Part shown: one piece after another, positions 1-6,653 of the stretch
Position numbering within the stretch: the stretch's first letter is position 1
Layout of the letters: each line of letters begins with the position of its first letter
DNA from: Candidatus Bipolaricaulota bacterium
GTDB lineage: Bacteria; Bipolaricaulota; Bipolaricaulia; RBG-16-55-9; DRXL01
DNA: 31,915 nt
Assembly: GCA_026414955.1 (NCBI GenBank)
Contig: JAOAIA010000007.1
Location: 1 to 31,915 of the forward strand
Direction: 5' to 3'
Notes under the pieces: generated by a model
The model's input: only the letters and a program-made list of their open reading frames with translations
The model's database searches: none
Told to the model about the DNA's origin: nothing
Made by a program: the position numbers and the translations under genes

Positions 1-1618
1 CGTCTATCTGTTGCACGATCTGGGCGATCTGCGGGTCGTGGGCCGCGCGAGCCTTGAGCTGCTCGTATTCGATCAGGGCCTTGGGGTGAATCCCAATGTG
101 CGAACTGATAATAAACTCTTCGCGGGCTAATCCCACGCCGTCGTTGGGAATCCGTGCTTGAGCAAAAGCTGTCTCCGGGATGCCCACGTTCATCATGATC
201 TTGGTGCGCGTTCTGGGCAATTGTGCGACATCAATGCGATCGATTCTGAACTTCAATCGTCCGGCGAAGACGCGCCCCTCGCCCTGGGAGCAATCTACGG
301 TGATCTCTTGGCCGGTCTGAATCTTGTGCGTAGCCCCCTCGGCGCCGATAACACAGGGGATCCCCAACTCCCGCGAGATGATCGCAGCATGACAGGTGCG
401 GCCCCCGCGCTCGGTCACAATCGCCGACGCGATCTTCATGATGGGTTCCCAGTCGGGATCGGTCATCTCGGTCACTAAGACTTCGCCGGGGCAGAAGCGC
501 CCGATCTGTGAGACGTCGCGAATGACATGCGCCCGCCCTTGGCCGATCTTGCTGCCCACGGGTTCGCCGCGCACCAGCAGCTCTCCCATCTCTTCGAGCA
601 CATAGCTCTCTAAGCTATTGGTGCTCTTAGCGCCGTGCACGGTCTCGGGACGAGCTTGCACAATGAAGAGCTTCTGCGTGATCCCATCTTTGGCCCACTC
701 GATGTCCATGGGGCGCCCATAGTGCGCTTCGATCTGAAGAGCCCACCGAGCTAACTGTAGAACCTCATCATCGCTGATGGAGAAACGCTGCTGTTCTTCC
801 GGGCTGACGCGCTCTTCGCGCAGGGCGCCGTTGGCGCAGACGAGTTTCTTCTGCTTGCTGCCCAGACGCTTCTCTATGATAGCTTGATAGCCCTTTTTCA
901 GTCCCGGCTTGAAGACGTAGAACTGATCAGGGTTGACTCGACCCTGCACCACAAGCTCGCCAAAGCCGTAAGAAGCCGTGACATAGACGACGTTCTCCGC
1001 GCCCGATTCGGGATCAATCGTGAAGAGCACCCCAGAAGCAGCTAAATCCGAGCGCACCATCTGTTGCACGACCACGGCGATGTCGACGTCGCCGTTGGTG
1101 AAGCCGCGGTCACGGCGATACGAAATAGCGCGATCCGTGAAGAGGCTGGCGAAGCAGCGGCGCACGCGATCGAGAAGCATCTCCTCGGTCGTGACGTTGA
1201 GGAACGTATCGTGCTGGCCGGCGAACGAGTGCTCCTCGGAGTCTTCTATCGTCGCCGAGGAGCGCACGGCGACGTCAGTACAGCCGGTCTTGCGCACTAA
1301 CTCGCGATACGCACGCCGGATCTCGCCCTCGAGATCAGAGGGCAATGGGGTCTCAATAATCAGATTTCTAATTTTTTGCCCGTACTCAGCGAGCATCTGG
1401 ACGTTATGCGTATCGAGCTCACTGACGAGCGCGCGGATGCGGGCATCGAGCCCAGTGCGTTCTAAAAAAGTGCGGAACGCTTCAGCGGTGACGACGAACC
1501 CATCGGGCACGGGGATGCCGTGCAACGCCCGGCGCATCTCCCCAAGTGATGCGCCCTTTCCCCCAACCAAGCTCACATCAGCTCGGCCAACCTCATCCAA
1601 CCATACAATGCTCTTCAC
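1..1618 (-). CDS. ppsA: Phosphoenolpyruvate synthase (pyruvate, water dikinase), N-terminal 539 codons
   Basis: Makes PEP from pyruvate and ATP (products AMP and Pi), the entry step of gluconeogenesis, in the cytoplasm. My translation of the minus strand starts with GTG at 1618 (VKSIVWLDEVGRAD), placed after a good AAGGAGG box at 1625-1631. It shows the family's N-terminal LVGGKGASLGEM block, an ATP-grasp region with TDVAVRSSATIEDS and SFAGQHDTFLNV, then the swivelling phosphohistidine domain with TERGGRTCHAAIISRELG, which contains the catalytic His. The gene runs off the left edge, so the C-terminal TIM-barrel PEP/pyruvate domain is not seen. The frame is open to the edge. It is divergent from the HTH-GalU fusion gene, with a palindrome in its promoter. 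Identification is firm. Confidence 0.96.
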   Translation of the reverse strand, partial: MKSIVWLDEVGRADVSLVGGKGASLGEMRRALHGIPVPDGFVVTAEAFRTFLERTGLDARIRALVSELDTHNVQMLAEYGQKIRNLIIETPLPSDLEGEIRRAYRELVRKTGCTDVAVRSSATIEDSEEHSFAGQHDTFLNVTTEEMLLDRVRRCFASLFTDRAISYRRDRGFTNGDVDIAVVVQQMVRSDLAASGVLFTIDPESGAENVVYVTASYGFGELVVQGRVNPDQFYVFKPGLKKGYQAIIEKRLGSKQKKLVCANGALREERVSPEEQQRFSISDDEVLQLARWALQIEAHYGRPMDIEWAKDGITQKLFIVQARPETVHGAKSTNSLESYVLEEMGELLVRGEPVGSKIGQGRAHVIRDVSQIGRFCPGEVLVTEMTDPDWEPIMKIASAIVTERGGRTCHAAIISRELGIPCVIGAEGATHKIQTGQEITVDCSQGEGRVFAGRLKFRIDRIDVAQLPRTRTKIMMNVGIPETAFAQARIPNDGVGLAREEFIISSHIGIHPKALIEYEQLKARAAHDPQIAQIVQQID

Positions 1619-1652
1619 TGGCTACCTCCTTGTAACTCAGTGAACTATAAAT

Positions 1653-1682
1653 ACTATAAAATATTCACAATGTGAAAGTCAA
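1653..1682 (-). promoter_or_regulatory. ppsA promoter
   Basis: On the minus strand TTGACT (1682-1677) is followed after 18 bases by TATAGT (1658-1653). The stretch is far more AT-rich than its surroundings. A second TATAGT lies at 1649-1644. Transcription would start about 25 bases before the GTG of ppsA. The spacer contains a palindrome (separate entry). Confidence 0.7.
1664..1676. promoter_or_regulatory. Candidate operator, perfect inverted repeat TTCACA-A-TGTGAA
   Basis: A perfect 6-1-6 inverted repeat lies in the spacer between the -35 and -10 of ppsA, a classic place for a repressor to block RNA polymerase. The divergent neighbour encodes an XRE-type DNA-binding domain, so autoregulated control of ppsA is a reasonable inference. 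The half-site TGTGA also resembles the core of CRP/FNR-family sites, so a global regulator is an alternative. Confidence 0.5.
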
Positions 1683-1706
1683 GTGAAGATCATCACGGCG
1701 GAAGAC

Positions 1707-1735
1707 TTGACACAGTGAACGCCCATCGGTTAAGC
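1707..1735 (+). promoter_or_regulatory. Possible promoter of the HTH-GalU gene
   Basis: A consensus TTGACA at 1707-1712 is followed after 17 bases by TTAAGC at 1730-1735, a weak -10. If used, it gives a leader of about 95 nt that contains the dispersed repeat at 1749-1817. Confidence 0.4.
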
Positions 1736-1748
1736 TCAATGACGGGAT

Positions 1749-1817
1749 TTGAATCACGGAAAGCGCGGAGGGAAACGGAAGACACGGAAGAAGACCTCAG
1801 CGTGCTCCGCGATTCAA
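1749..1817. repeat. Dispersed ACGGAA-type repeat, copy 1
   Basis: An imperfect inverted repeat (11 of 12 positions) has arms TTGAATCACGGA (1749-1760) and TCCGCGATTCAA (1806-1817). The interior has the purine-rich run with CACGGAAG units shared with the copies at 6612-6652 and 9497-9583. It fills the leader of the HTH-GalU gene and ends 20 bases before its start codon. Confidence 0.6.
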
Positions 1818-1836
1818 GCAGCTTAACGGAGAAACG

Positions 1837-2973
1837 ATGGCTGATCTCAAGAAGCTGGCCACTCTCTTACAAGCACACCGAGAACGGCTCGAGCTGACCA
1901 AGGCGCAGCTGGCGCAGCGTGCCGGGGTCTCTGCGAGCTTTGTGACATACCTCGAAAAAGAGCAACGCCGGCCCTCTCTGGAGGTGCTGGCGCGCCTGAT
2001 GCAGGCGCTCGACCTGACCACCTCCGAGAAACGGGAGCTTGTGCGAGCGGCTGGCTATCACCCCGCCGAGGAGCTGACCCCGCGCTTGCACGATATCACC
2101 GAGCAGCTTGCGGAGCTACCTGACTCGGAACGCACCGAGCTGCTGGAAGAATTCTCGCGGATGATCGGGCGCTGGCGAGAACTGCGGCGCAAGCGCGTGC
2201 GCCACATCGTCATCCCCATCGCGGGCTGGCAGCCGCGCTTGCTCTCCCCAGAGCAGTTGGGCAAGATGCTCCGTCCTGCTCTGGAAGAGTCGGCCCTAGC
2301 GGGCTTGAGCGAAGTCATCTTGGTGCTGGCGCCCGGCAAGGCCGTCCCCACGTTCAAGCTGCCGCGCGGCCTGAAGGTGCGCACCGTCGTGCAAGAACCC
2401 CAGTTGGGGCTGGGCCATGCTATCTTGACGACCCACGGCGTCGTAGGTGATGAGCCCTTCGCGGTCATCTTGCCCGACGATATTCTCTTGGGCGAGGGCC
2501 GACACTGCTTGCGCCGCATGCTCGCCCTGTATGAAGAGTATCGGTGCAGCGTGCTGGCGGTGACGGGCGTCGAAGGAGCGGCCGATTTCAAAAATTATGG
2601 GATCGCCCAGCTCGGCAAGCTTCTACGTGAGAACATCTATCTAGTAAAAGAGCTGCGAGAGAAGCCAACGAGAAAACAACGCAGCGGCTTGACCATCGTC
2701 GGACGCTATGTGTTGACGCCCCAAATCTTTGAGGCCCTCCAAGTGACCACTCCCGATAAGAACAACGAGATCCAACTGACCGATGCGCTCAATCTCTTAT
2801 TGCGTCGTCAGCGGATCAGCGCGTTTGTCTATACCGAAAAGCTCTTTCGGGTGACGCCGATCAAGATGCTCCTAGAGCAGCTCATTGACGCGCTCGACGA
2901 GTCGCGTCCAGAACGTCTTGAGCAAGCGATGCAGATCACCAAAGAAGCCCTGCAAGCCCTAACGACCCTGTAA
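1837..2973 (+). CDS. XRE-family HTH fused to a GalU-like nucleotidyltransferase domain; putative sugar-nucleotide-responsive regulator
   Basis: Residues 5-70 form a Cro/C1-type helix-turn-helix (TKAQLAQRAGVSASFVTYLE as recognition region). Residues 122-345 match UDP-glucose pyrophosphorylase (GalU): GLGHAIL (191-197), VVGDEPFAVILPDDIL (202-217), YGIAQLG, EKP (275-277), IVGRYVLTPQIFEAL and EIQLTDAL (311-318). The Mg-binding Asp candidates (214/215, 316) and the Lys of EKP remain. The signature nucleotide loop is broken: where GalU has AGLGTR followed by a long Lys-containing loop, this has AGWQPR and a shortened loop. Enzymatic activity is therefore doubtful, and a ligand-sensing role is more likely (inference). 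The start is ATG with CGGAGA upstream. Divergent from ppsA; ends 8 bases from the convergent copCD gene. Confidence 0.85.
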   Translation: MADLKKLATLLQAHRERLELTKAQLAQRAGVSASFVTYLEKEQRRPSLEVLARLMQALDLTTSEKRELVRAAGYHPAEELTPRLHDITEQLAELPDSERTELLEEFSRMIGRWRELRRKRVRHIVIPIAGWQPRLLSPEQLGKMLRPALEESALAGLSEVILVLAPGKAVPTFKLPRGLKVRTVVQEPQLGLGHAILTTHGVVGDEPFAVILPDDILLGEGRHCLRRMLALYEEYRCSVLAVTGVEGAADFKNYGIAQLGKLLRENIYLVKELREKPTRKQRSGLTIVGRYVLTPQIFEALQVTTPDKNNEIQLTDALNLLLRRQRISAFVYTEKLFRVTPIKMLLEQLIDALDESRPERLEQAMQITKEALQALTTL

Positions 2974-2981
2974 GCCTCTGG

Positions 2982-4526
2982 TCAGCGCAAGGCCTGAACT
3001 TCAAAGACGGCTCTCATATCTTCGGTGCGAGCGCTCAGGCGCACCCGCACCGCGATCTGCCATCGTCCCGCGACACTGAGATAGAGGCCGTGTACGGCAA
3101 AATCACCCGCGCTCGTCGGCTCGGCAATCGCATGAACAGCGCCCAGCGCGTCGCTCTCAATGTAACGAAATTCTAGCATCACCTGTTGGACACCGGCAGA
3201 GACGGGCTGCCCTTGCGCATCACGGAGTTGCACTCCAAAGTGCGCCGGCCCGACGCGCAACGAACTGATGGTGAGGGTGATGCGCAGCCCATCGCCCTCA
3301 CGCACCAGGACCGTCGGCATGGGCACAACGTTCGGAGGAGGGGAGAGCGCCAGCGCGCTCGCAGCCCCTATCGCAAGCACAACAGTAAAAAGCTCTCCCC
3401 ACACCCGACGGCGCAAGGGCGCAAGATCCGTCTGCCCGTATTCCCCGCGAAAGTCGCGCCGCACCTGACGGAAGTTGAGCGCGGCCATGACCAAAATTAC
3501 CGTCAAGAGCGCGATCTTGAACACTAAAAATTGCCCGTAGTCTGTGTGCACCAGGGCCGAGAGCGAGCTGATGTGCTGGAATGCGAGATAGACCCCGCTC
3601 CCAACGATCACGAAGACACTGAGCAAGGCGAAGAGCGAAAAGCGCGGCAGCACCAGACCCCACGGGGTGCTTCTCCCCCGACCGCGCAGGAGGAATCCGA
3701 GCGCGAGCAACCCTCCGGCCCAGCTCCCCACTGCAACCCGATGTGCCATGTCGAGCACCATAGCCATTGGGTCTTTCAAAGCTGCACTGTGGCTGCTGAA
3801 GGCTCCCATCCCCAATGCTCCTAAGCTCAGCGCCAGACGCACCCAGCCCCACGCCCCCTCATGGCGCAACACTATTCCCATCGTTGCAAGCATGGCTATC
3901 TGAGCTGACAGCGTCACGCCGACACGAGTGCCCCACAAGACACTCAGCTCCCCAAGACTGCTCGCGTACAGAAGAAGCTCCCCTGCACTTGCGAGCAGAG
4001 CTAGACCTAACAATCCCCACAGCTCAGCGAAAGACTCGTTCCAAATAAACTGGGCAAAGACGAACATCCCACACAGCAGCACAAGCGCGAGCGAGTGCCC
4101 CCACCGCACCAGCATTCTGACAAGATCAAGCTTGGTCTCGGCACTCAGTTTGCTAGCTGGCGCTACTCCCACCCCAAAGGGAAGCACCCCGGTTGTAATG
4201 TGCCCGTCTATCGCGGAGAGCACCCTCCACGCGACCGTGTAGGCCCCTGGGGCGAGCTGGGGAAGTGCGAGTACGGCGCGCAGCCCGCCCTCTTCGGTCG
4301 TGAACGAGAGCTTCTGTAGGAGCTGACCTTCGGCATCGTAGAGATCGAACGAGCTGAAGTGCGGCTCGATCTCCTCGCTGAAGAGCAGAGTGATCTTCTC
4401 TGGGATGGTCTGAAGAGATGCGCCCGCAGGTGGATCGGCGCTTAATAGATACGCATGGGCAAACAGCTCGCTATAGCTACTGAGCACGCCCAGGAGGACT
4501 AAAAGACCAGTCATGAAAAAACGCAT
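2982..4526 (-). CDS. CopC-CopD fusion, copper resistance/uptake membrane protein
   Basis: 514 residues. A signal peptide (1-23) ends at LFA, leaving His24 as the mature N-terminus (HAYLLSADPPAGASL). This is the arrangement in CopC, where the N-terminal His amine binds Cu(II). The CopC domain runs to about residue 125, followed by about eight hydrophobic segments (about 138-400) of the CopD type. An extra exported beta-domain closes the protein (about 405-514). The layout resembles Bacillus YcnJ, which takes part in copper uptake. Last gene of the minus-strand copper operon. A 17-bp hairpin separates it from the preceding gene. Start ATG 4526, no strong Shine-Dalgarno seen. Confidence 0.88.
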   Translation of the reverse strand: MRFFMTGLLVLLGVLSSYSELFAHAYLLSADPPAGASLQTIPEKITLLFSEEIEPHFSSFDLYDAEGQLLQKLSFTTEEGGLRAVLALPQLAPGAYTVAWRVLSAIDGHITTGVLPFGVGVAPASKLSAETKLDLVRMLVRWGHSLALVLLCGMFVFAQFIWNESFAELWGLLGLALLASAGELLLYASSLGELSVLWGTRVGVTLSAQIAMLATMGIVLRHEGAWGWVRLALSLGALGMGAFSSHSAALKDPMAMVLDMAHRVAVGSWAGGLLALGFLLRGRGRSTPWGLVLPRFSLFALLSVFVIVGSGVYLAFQHISSLSALVHTDYGQFLVFKIALLTVILVMAALNFRQVRRDFRGEYGQTDLAPLRRRVWGELFTVVLAIGAASALALSPPPNVVPMPTVLVREGDGLRITLTISSLRVGPAHFGVQLRDAQGQPVSAGVQQVMLEFRYIESDALGAVHAIAEPTSAGDFAVHGLYLSVAGRWQIAVRVRLSARTEDMRAVFEVQALR

Positions 4527-4535
4527 AGAAAAGAC

Positions 4536-4577
4536 AGTGATGAGTGGCTAGTGCCCAGTGACTAGCCACTCATCACT
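4536..4577. repeat. 17-bp perfect inverted repeat between copper genes
   Basis: Arms 4536-4552 and 4561-4577 are perfect complements around an 8-nt loop. The hairpin sits in the 56-nt gap between the CopC-like gene ending at 4583 and copCD starting at 4526. There is no U-run, so it is not a typical terminator. In mRNA it could protect the upstream 3' end or attenuate copCD. Confidence 0.75.
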
Positions 4578-4582
4578 AAACT

Positions 4583-4984
4583 CTACTTGACGGCAAAGCT
4601 GTAGCTGCCCTCGGCGAAGCCCTTGTCTTGCAGCGAGACGGCGACCCACTTGACCAGATAGACCCCCGGCACGAGTCGTTCCTTCAGCTCGGCTCGCATG
4701 ACGTTGCGGTCGGCCACGGTTAAGTCAACCCGGCCCACCACGACGACCTCGTCGGGGCCTTGTCGGACGACCCAGAAGAGACTCTGATCGGGGATCAGCC
4801 CCCCCGGCTCGACGCTGAAGACGAGCTTGACTTCTTTTGGTGGCTCGGTCAAGAGGGCACCCGGAGGGGGCACGGTATCGGCCACGCGCAATCGCGGATG
4901 GCCTGTCGCCCAGCTCACGACAAGCGCCCACACCAAGATGCAGCCCAGCGCGAGCCCATACCAACGCTTGGCCACCGTTCTCAC
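4583..4984 (-). CDS. Membrane-anchored CopC-like domain protein
   Basis: A single N-terminal hydrophobic segment (GLALGCILVWALVVSW) is followed by a CopC/YobA-like Ig-fold: GHPRLRVADTVPPPGALL matches the H-x-x-L...P-x-x-G-A-x-L start of CopC, and the end (GVYLVKWVAVSLQDKGFAEG) matches the CopC G-x-Y-x-V-x-W motif. Likely periplasmic copper binding. I place the start at GTG 4984, just after the preceding gene's stop. GTG 4975 has a better GGGTGAG box and is equally possible. A farther ATG at 5044 would overlap the previous gene by 56 nt. Part of the copper operon. Confidence 0.7.
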   Translation of the reverse strand: MRTVAKRWYGLALGCILVWALVVSWATGHPRLRVADTVPPPGALLTEPPKEVKLVFSVEPGGLIPDQSLFWVVRQGPDEVVVVGRVDLTVADRNVMRAELKERLVPGVYLVKWVAVSLQDKGFAEGSYSFAVK

Positions 4985-4988
4985 CCGC

Positions 4989-5414
4989 TCAATCTCTGAC
5001 CGCAAAGACAAATCCACCCTCGACAAATGCGTTATGCTCGGCATCTACCGCGATCCACCGCACTTGGTAGAGCCCGGCGGTGAGCTTCTCCTTGTCGAGG
5101 GCGACGCTGAGCTTGCTCTTGCCGTGACCGTGTCCGTGTCCGTGTTCCTTCTCGATCTTGACATCGCCCTTATCTACGAGCAGCGTGCCGCTCACGGTGA
5201 AGACGTAGACGTGGCTGCGCGGCGTCAGCTCCCCTTCAAACGTCAGTTCGAGCCGATCCGGTAGCTCCGAGACCCTATAGACTTTTCCGTTCTCGATGTT
5301 GCTCCCCACAAACTTCGCATGGCCGAAGACGAAGAGATCCTCCGACACCAAGCCGATGAACGTGCTGATCACAAGAACGAGTGTGGCAAGTATAAGAATG
5401 CGTAAAGAGCGCAT
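4989..5414 (-). CDS. Exported CopC-like protein with a His-Gly insert
   Basis: 141 residues with a signal peptide or anchor (1-25). The CopC-type start GHAKFVGSNIENG contains the expected His, and the end LYQVRWIAVDAEHNAFVEGG matches CopC and its paralogue downstream. A distinctive insert, residues 90-98 (EHGHGHGHG), adds four alternating His, a likely metal-binding loop. The start ATG 5414 follows a strong AAGGAGGAGG. Periplasmic copper capture is inferred from fold and operon. The gene meets the next CopC-like gene with only a few bases between. Confidence 0.75.
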   Translation of the reverse strand: MRSLRILILATLVLVISTFIGLVSEDLFVFGHAKFVGSNIENGKVYRVSELPDRLELTFEGELTPRSHVYVFTVSGTLLVDKGDVKIEKEHGHGHGHGKSKLSVALDKEKLTAGLYQVRWIAVDAEHNAFVEGGFVFAVRD

Positions 5415-5462
5415 ACAGCAACCTCCTCCTTCATTAATGAACAGTTTTATGAAGATGTTCAG

Positions 5463-5840
5463 CTAGACCGTGAGAACCGTATGGTGAGAAGGAGATGCTG
5501 GCGGTCGCCAGGGGCGGTCACGCGAGGGCCTGTAAACGGGAGGGTACGACAGGATAGCGACGTTCTCTTCCCTTGGCCCAGGGGTGTACGCCGATACGAC
5601 GGTCGGCAGATCCAAAGAGATGTCCAGTCCAGGCAGGATCATCACGCTTACAGTCCCTATGTCTTTGAACATGCACGATGCGCCCGCCCTATGACCGGGG
5701 TGAGGCCAGTGATCGTTCTGGGAGCTGAGGATTTCTCGATGCAACTCATACAAGGGGCAGCTCAGCGCCAGGACGATCACCTGTAAGCCGCTGATGAGCA
5801 AGAGAGTGACAACGCCGCAAGCCCTCATGCCTCGACGCAT
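5463..5840 (-). CDS. Small exported or membrane protein, first gene of the copper operon
   Basis: About 125 residues: basic N-terminus, one hydrophobic segment (VVTLLLISGLQVIVLAL), then a region with two Cys and several His (WPHPGH, GASCMF), ending in a Pro/Arg-rich tail (PPVYRPSRDRPWRPP). The general plan recalls DUF2946-type proteins often found near copper genes, but I cannot confirm membership. The frame extends to a TTG at 5852, but the consensus promoter places transcription start near 5846, so ATG 5840 (nearly leaderless) or 5828 fits better. A role in metal handling is inference from position. Confidence 0.6.
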   Translation of the reverse strand: MRRGMRACGVVTLLLISGLQVIVLALSCPLYELHREILSSQNDHWPHPGHRAGASCMFKDIGTVSVMILPGLDISLDLPTVVSAYTPGPREENVAILSYPPVYRPSRDRPWRPPASPSHHTVLTV

Positions 5841-5852
5841 AAAGCAACCCAA

Positions 5853-5882
5853 ATTATAAAACTGCCCTCAGGCACTTGTCAA
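5853..5882 (-). promoter_or_regulatory. Consensus promoter of the copper operon
   Basis: Minus-strand TTGACA (5882-5877), an 18-base spacer and TATAAT (5858-5853): both hexamers are perfect sigma-70 consensus. The -35 overlaps that of the divergent pgi promoter. Confidence 0.8.
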
Positions 5883-5904
5883 GATGCCCTGTGTCGTGTA
5901 TCGT
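5876..5904 (+). promoter_or_regulatory. pgi promoter sharing its -35 with the copper operon
   Basis: Plus-strand TTGTCA (5876-5881), 17 bases, TATCGT (5899-5904). Start would be near 5911, only about 5 nt before the GTG of pgi, so the message is nearly leaderless. Polymerases at the two divergent promoters cannot both occupy the shared -35. Confidence 0.55.
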
Positions 5905-5915
5905 TTAGTCTTACC

Positions 5916-6608
5916 GTGATAGAAAGTCATCGCGATCTTCAAGTCCGCACGCTGCGCGAGATGCAGTCGGTCGTCTACGATAAGAACTGGCTGCGCACTG
6001 CAGACTTAGATCAAGCTCTGTATTTGATGTACCGAGACTGCGTGCTCCCCGAAGATCGCGAGATCGCCCAGAAGCTCCAAGTGCGCTATGACATTACTGT
6101 GCTCCTGCCCGTGCGCTTGGGGCGCGAGCATAACAAGACGAAGGGGCACTATCACGCCGAGTACCAGCCGGGGCTGCGCTACCCCGAACTCTATCAAGTT
6201 CTCGAGGGCGAAGCCCATGTACTCTTGCAGAAGCAATCTGGAGATACCGTCAGTGACGTTGTGCTCGTCATCGCCCACGAAGGAGAGGTCGTGCTCGTGC
6301 CCCCCAATTACGGACACATCACGATCAACCCCACAGAAAAGATTTTAAAGATGGCCAACTGGGTCTCCACGAAAGTTCAGAGCTTCTACGAGCCGTTTGA
6401 AGCCAAGGGCGGCGGCGCGTACTTTGAGCTGTGCGATGGACAGATCATTCCCAATGTGCGCTATGGCGCATTGCCCTCTCTACGTGTCCTCTCGGCGTGC
6501 GAATACCCGGAGCTAGGGCTGCGCCACGGAAAGCCCATCTACGAGCTGATTAAGACCCCTGAATGTCTGCGATTCCTAAGCTATCCCGATGAGTTGCACG
6601 ATCCTTGA
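5916..6608 (+). CDS. pgiA: Cupin-type (archaeal-type) glucose-6-phosphate isomerase
   Basis: Interconverts glucose-6-phosphate and fructose-6-phosphate using a metal in a cupin barrel; not homologous to the common bacterial Pgi. 230 residues. Diagnostic motif TKGHYHAEYQ...YPELYQVLEGEAHVLL gives two metal His and the Glu, and VPPNYGHITIN gives the third His. This is the family known from Pyrococcus/Thermococcus and a minority of bacteria. A C-terminal extension of about 40 residues follows the cupin core. The GTG start has no Shine-Dalgarno but lies just downstream of a promoter, fitting leaderless translation. With ppsA close by it completes a gluconeogenic theme. Confidence 0.9.
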   Translation: MIESHRDLQVRTLREMQSVVYDKNWLRTADLDQALYLMYRDCVLPEDREIAQKLQVRYDITVLLPVRLGREHNKTKGHYHAEYQPGLRYPELYQVLEGEAHVLLQKQSGDTVSDVVLVIAHEGEVVLVPPNYGHITINPTEKILKMANWVSTKVQSFYEPFEAKGGGAYFELCDGQIIPNVRYGALPSLRVLSACEYPELGLRHGKPIYELIKTPECLRFLSYPDELHDP

Positions 6609-6611
6609 GGA

Positions 6612-6652
6612 GTCGTCTTCCGTGCCTTCCGTTCTCTTCAGTGCTTTCAGTG
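6612..6652 (-). repeat. Dispersed ACGGAA-type repeat, copy 2 (partial)
   Basis: Read on the minus strand it begins AATCACTGAAAGCACTGAAG and continues with two CACGGAAG-like units, as in the copies at 1749-1817 and 9497-9583. Only one arm is present. It fills nearly all of the 45-bp gap between the convergent pgi and Wzz-like genes. Confidence 0.55.
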
Positions 6653-6653
6653 A

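Noticed and set aside
1020..1643. Plus-strand frame of 207 codons opposite ppsA
   Set aside because: Shadow of ppsA: Ser/Arg-rich composition typical of antisense reading, while the other strand gives a clear PEP synthase.
2058..2591. Minus-strand frame of 177 codons opposite the HTH-GalU gene
   Set aside because: Ser/Arg/Thr-rich shadow with no recognisable motif; the plus strand matches GalU throughout.
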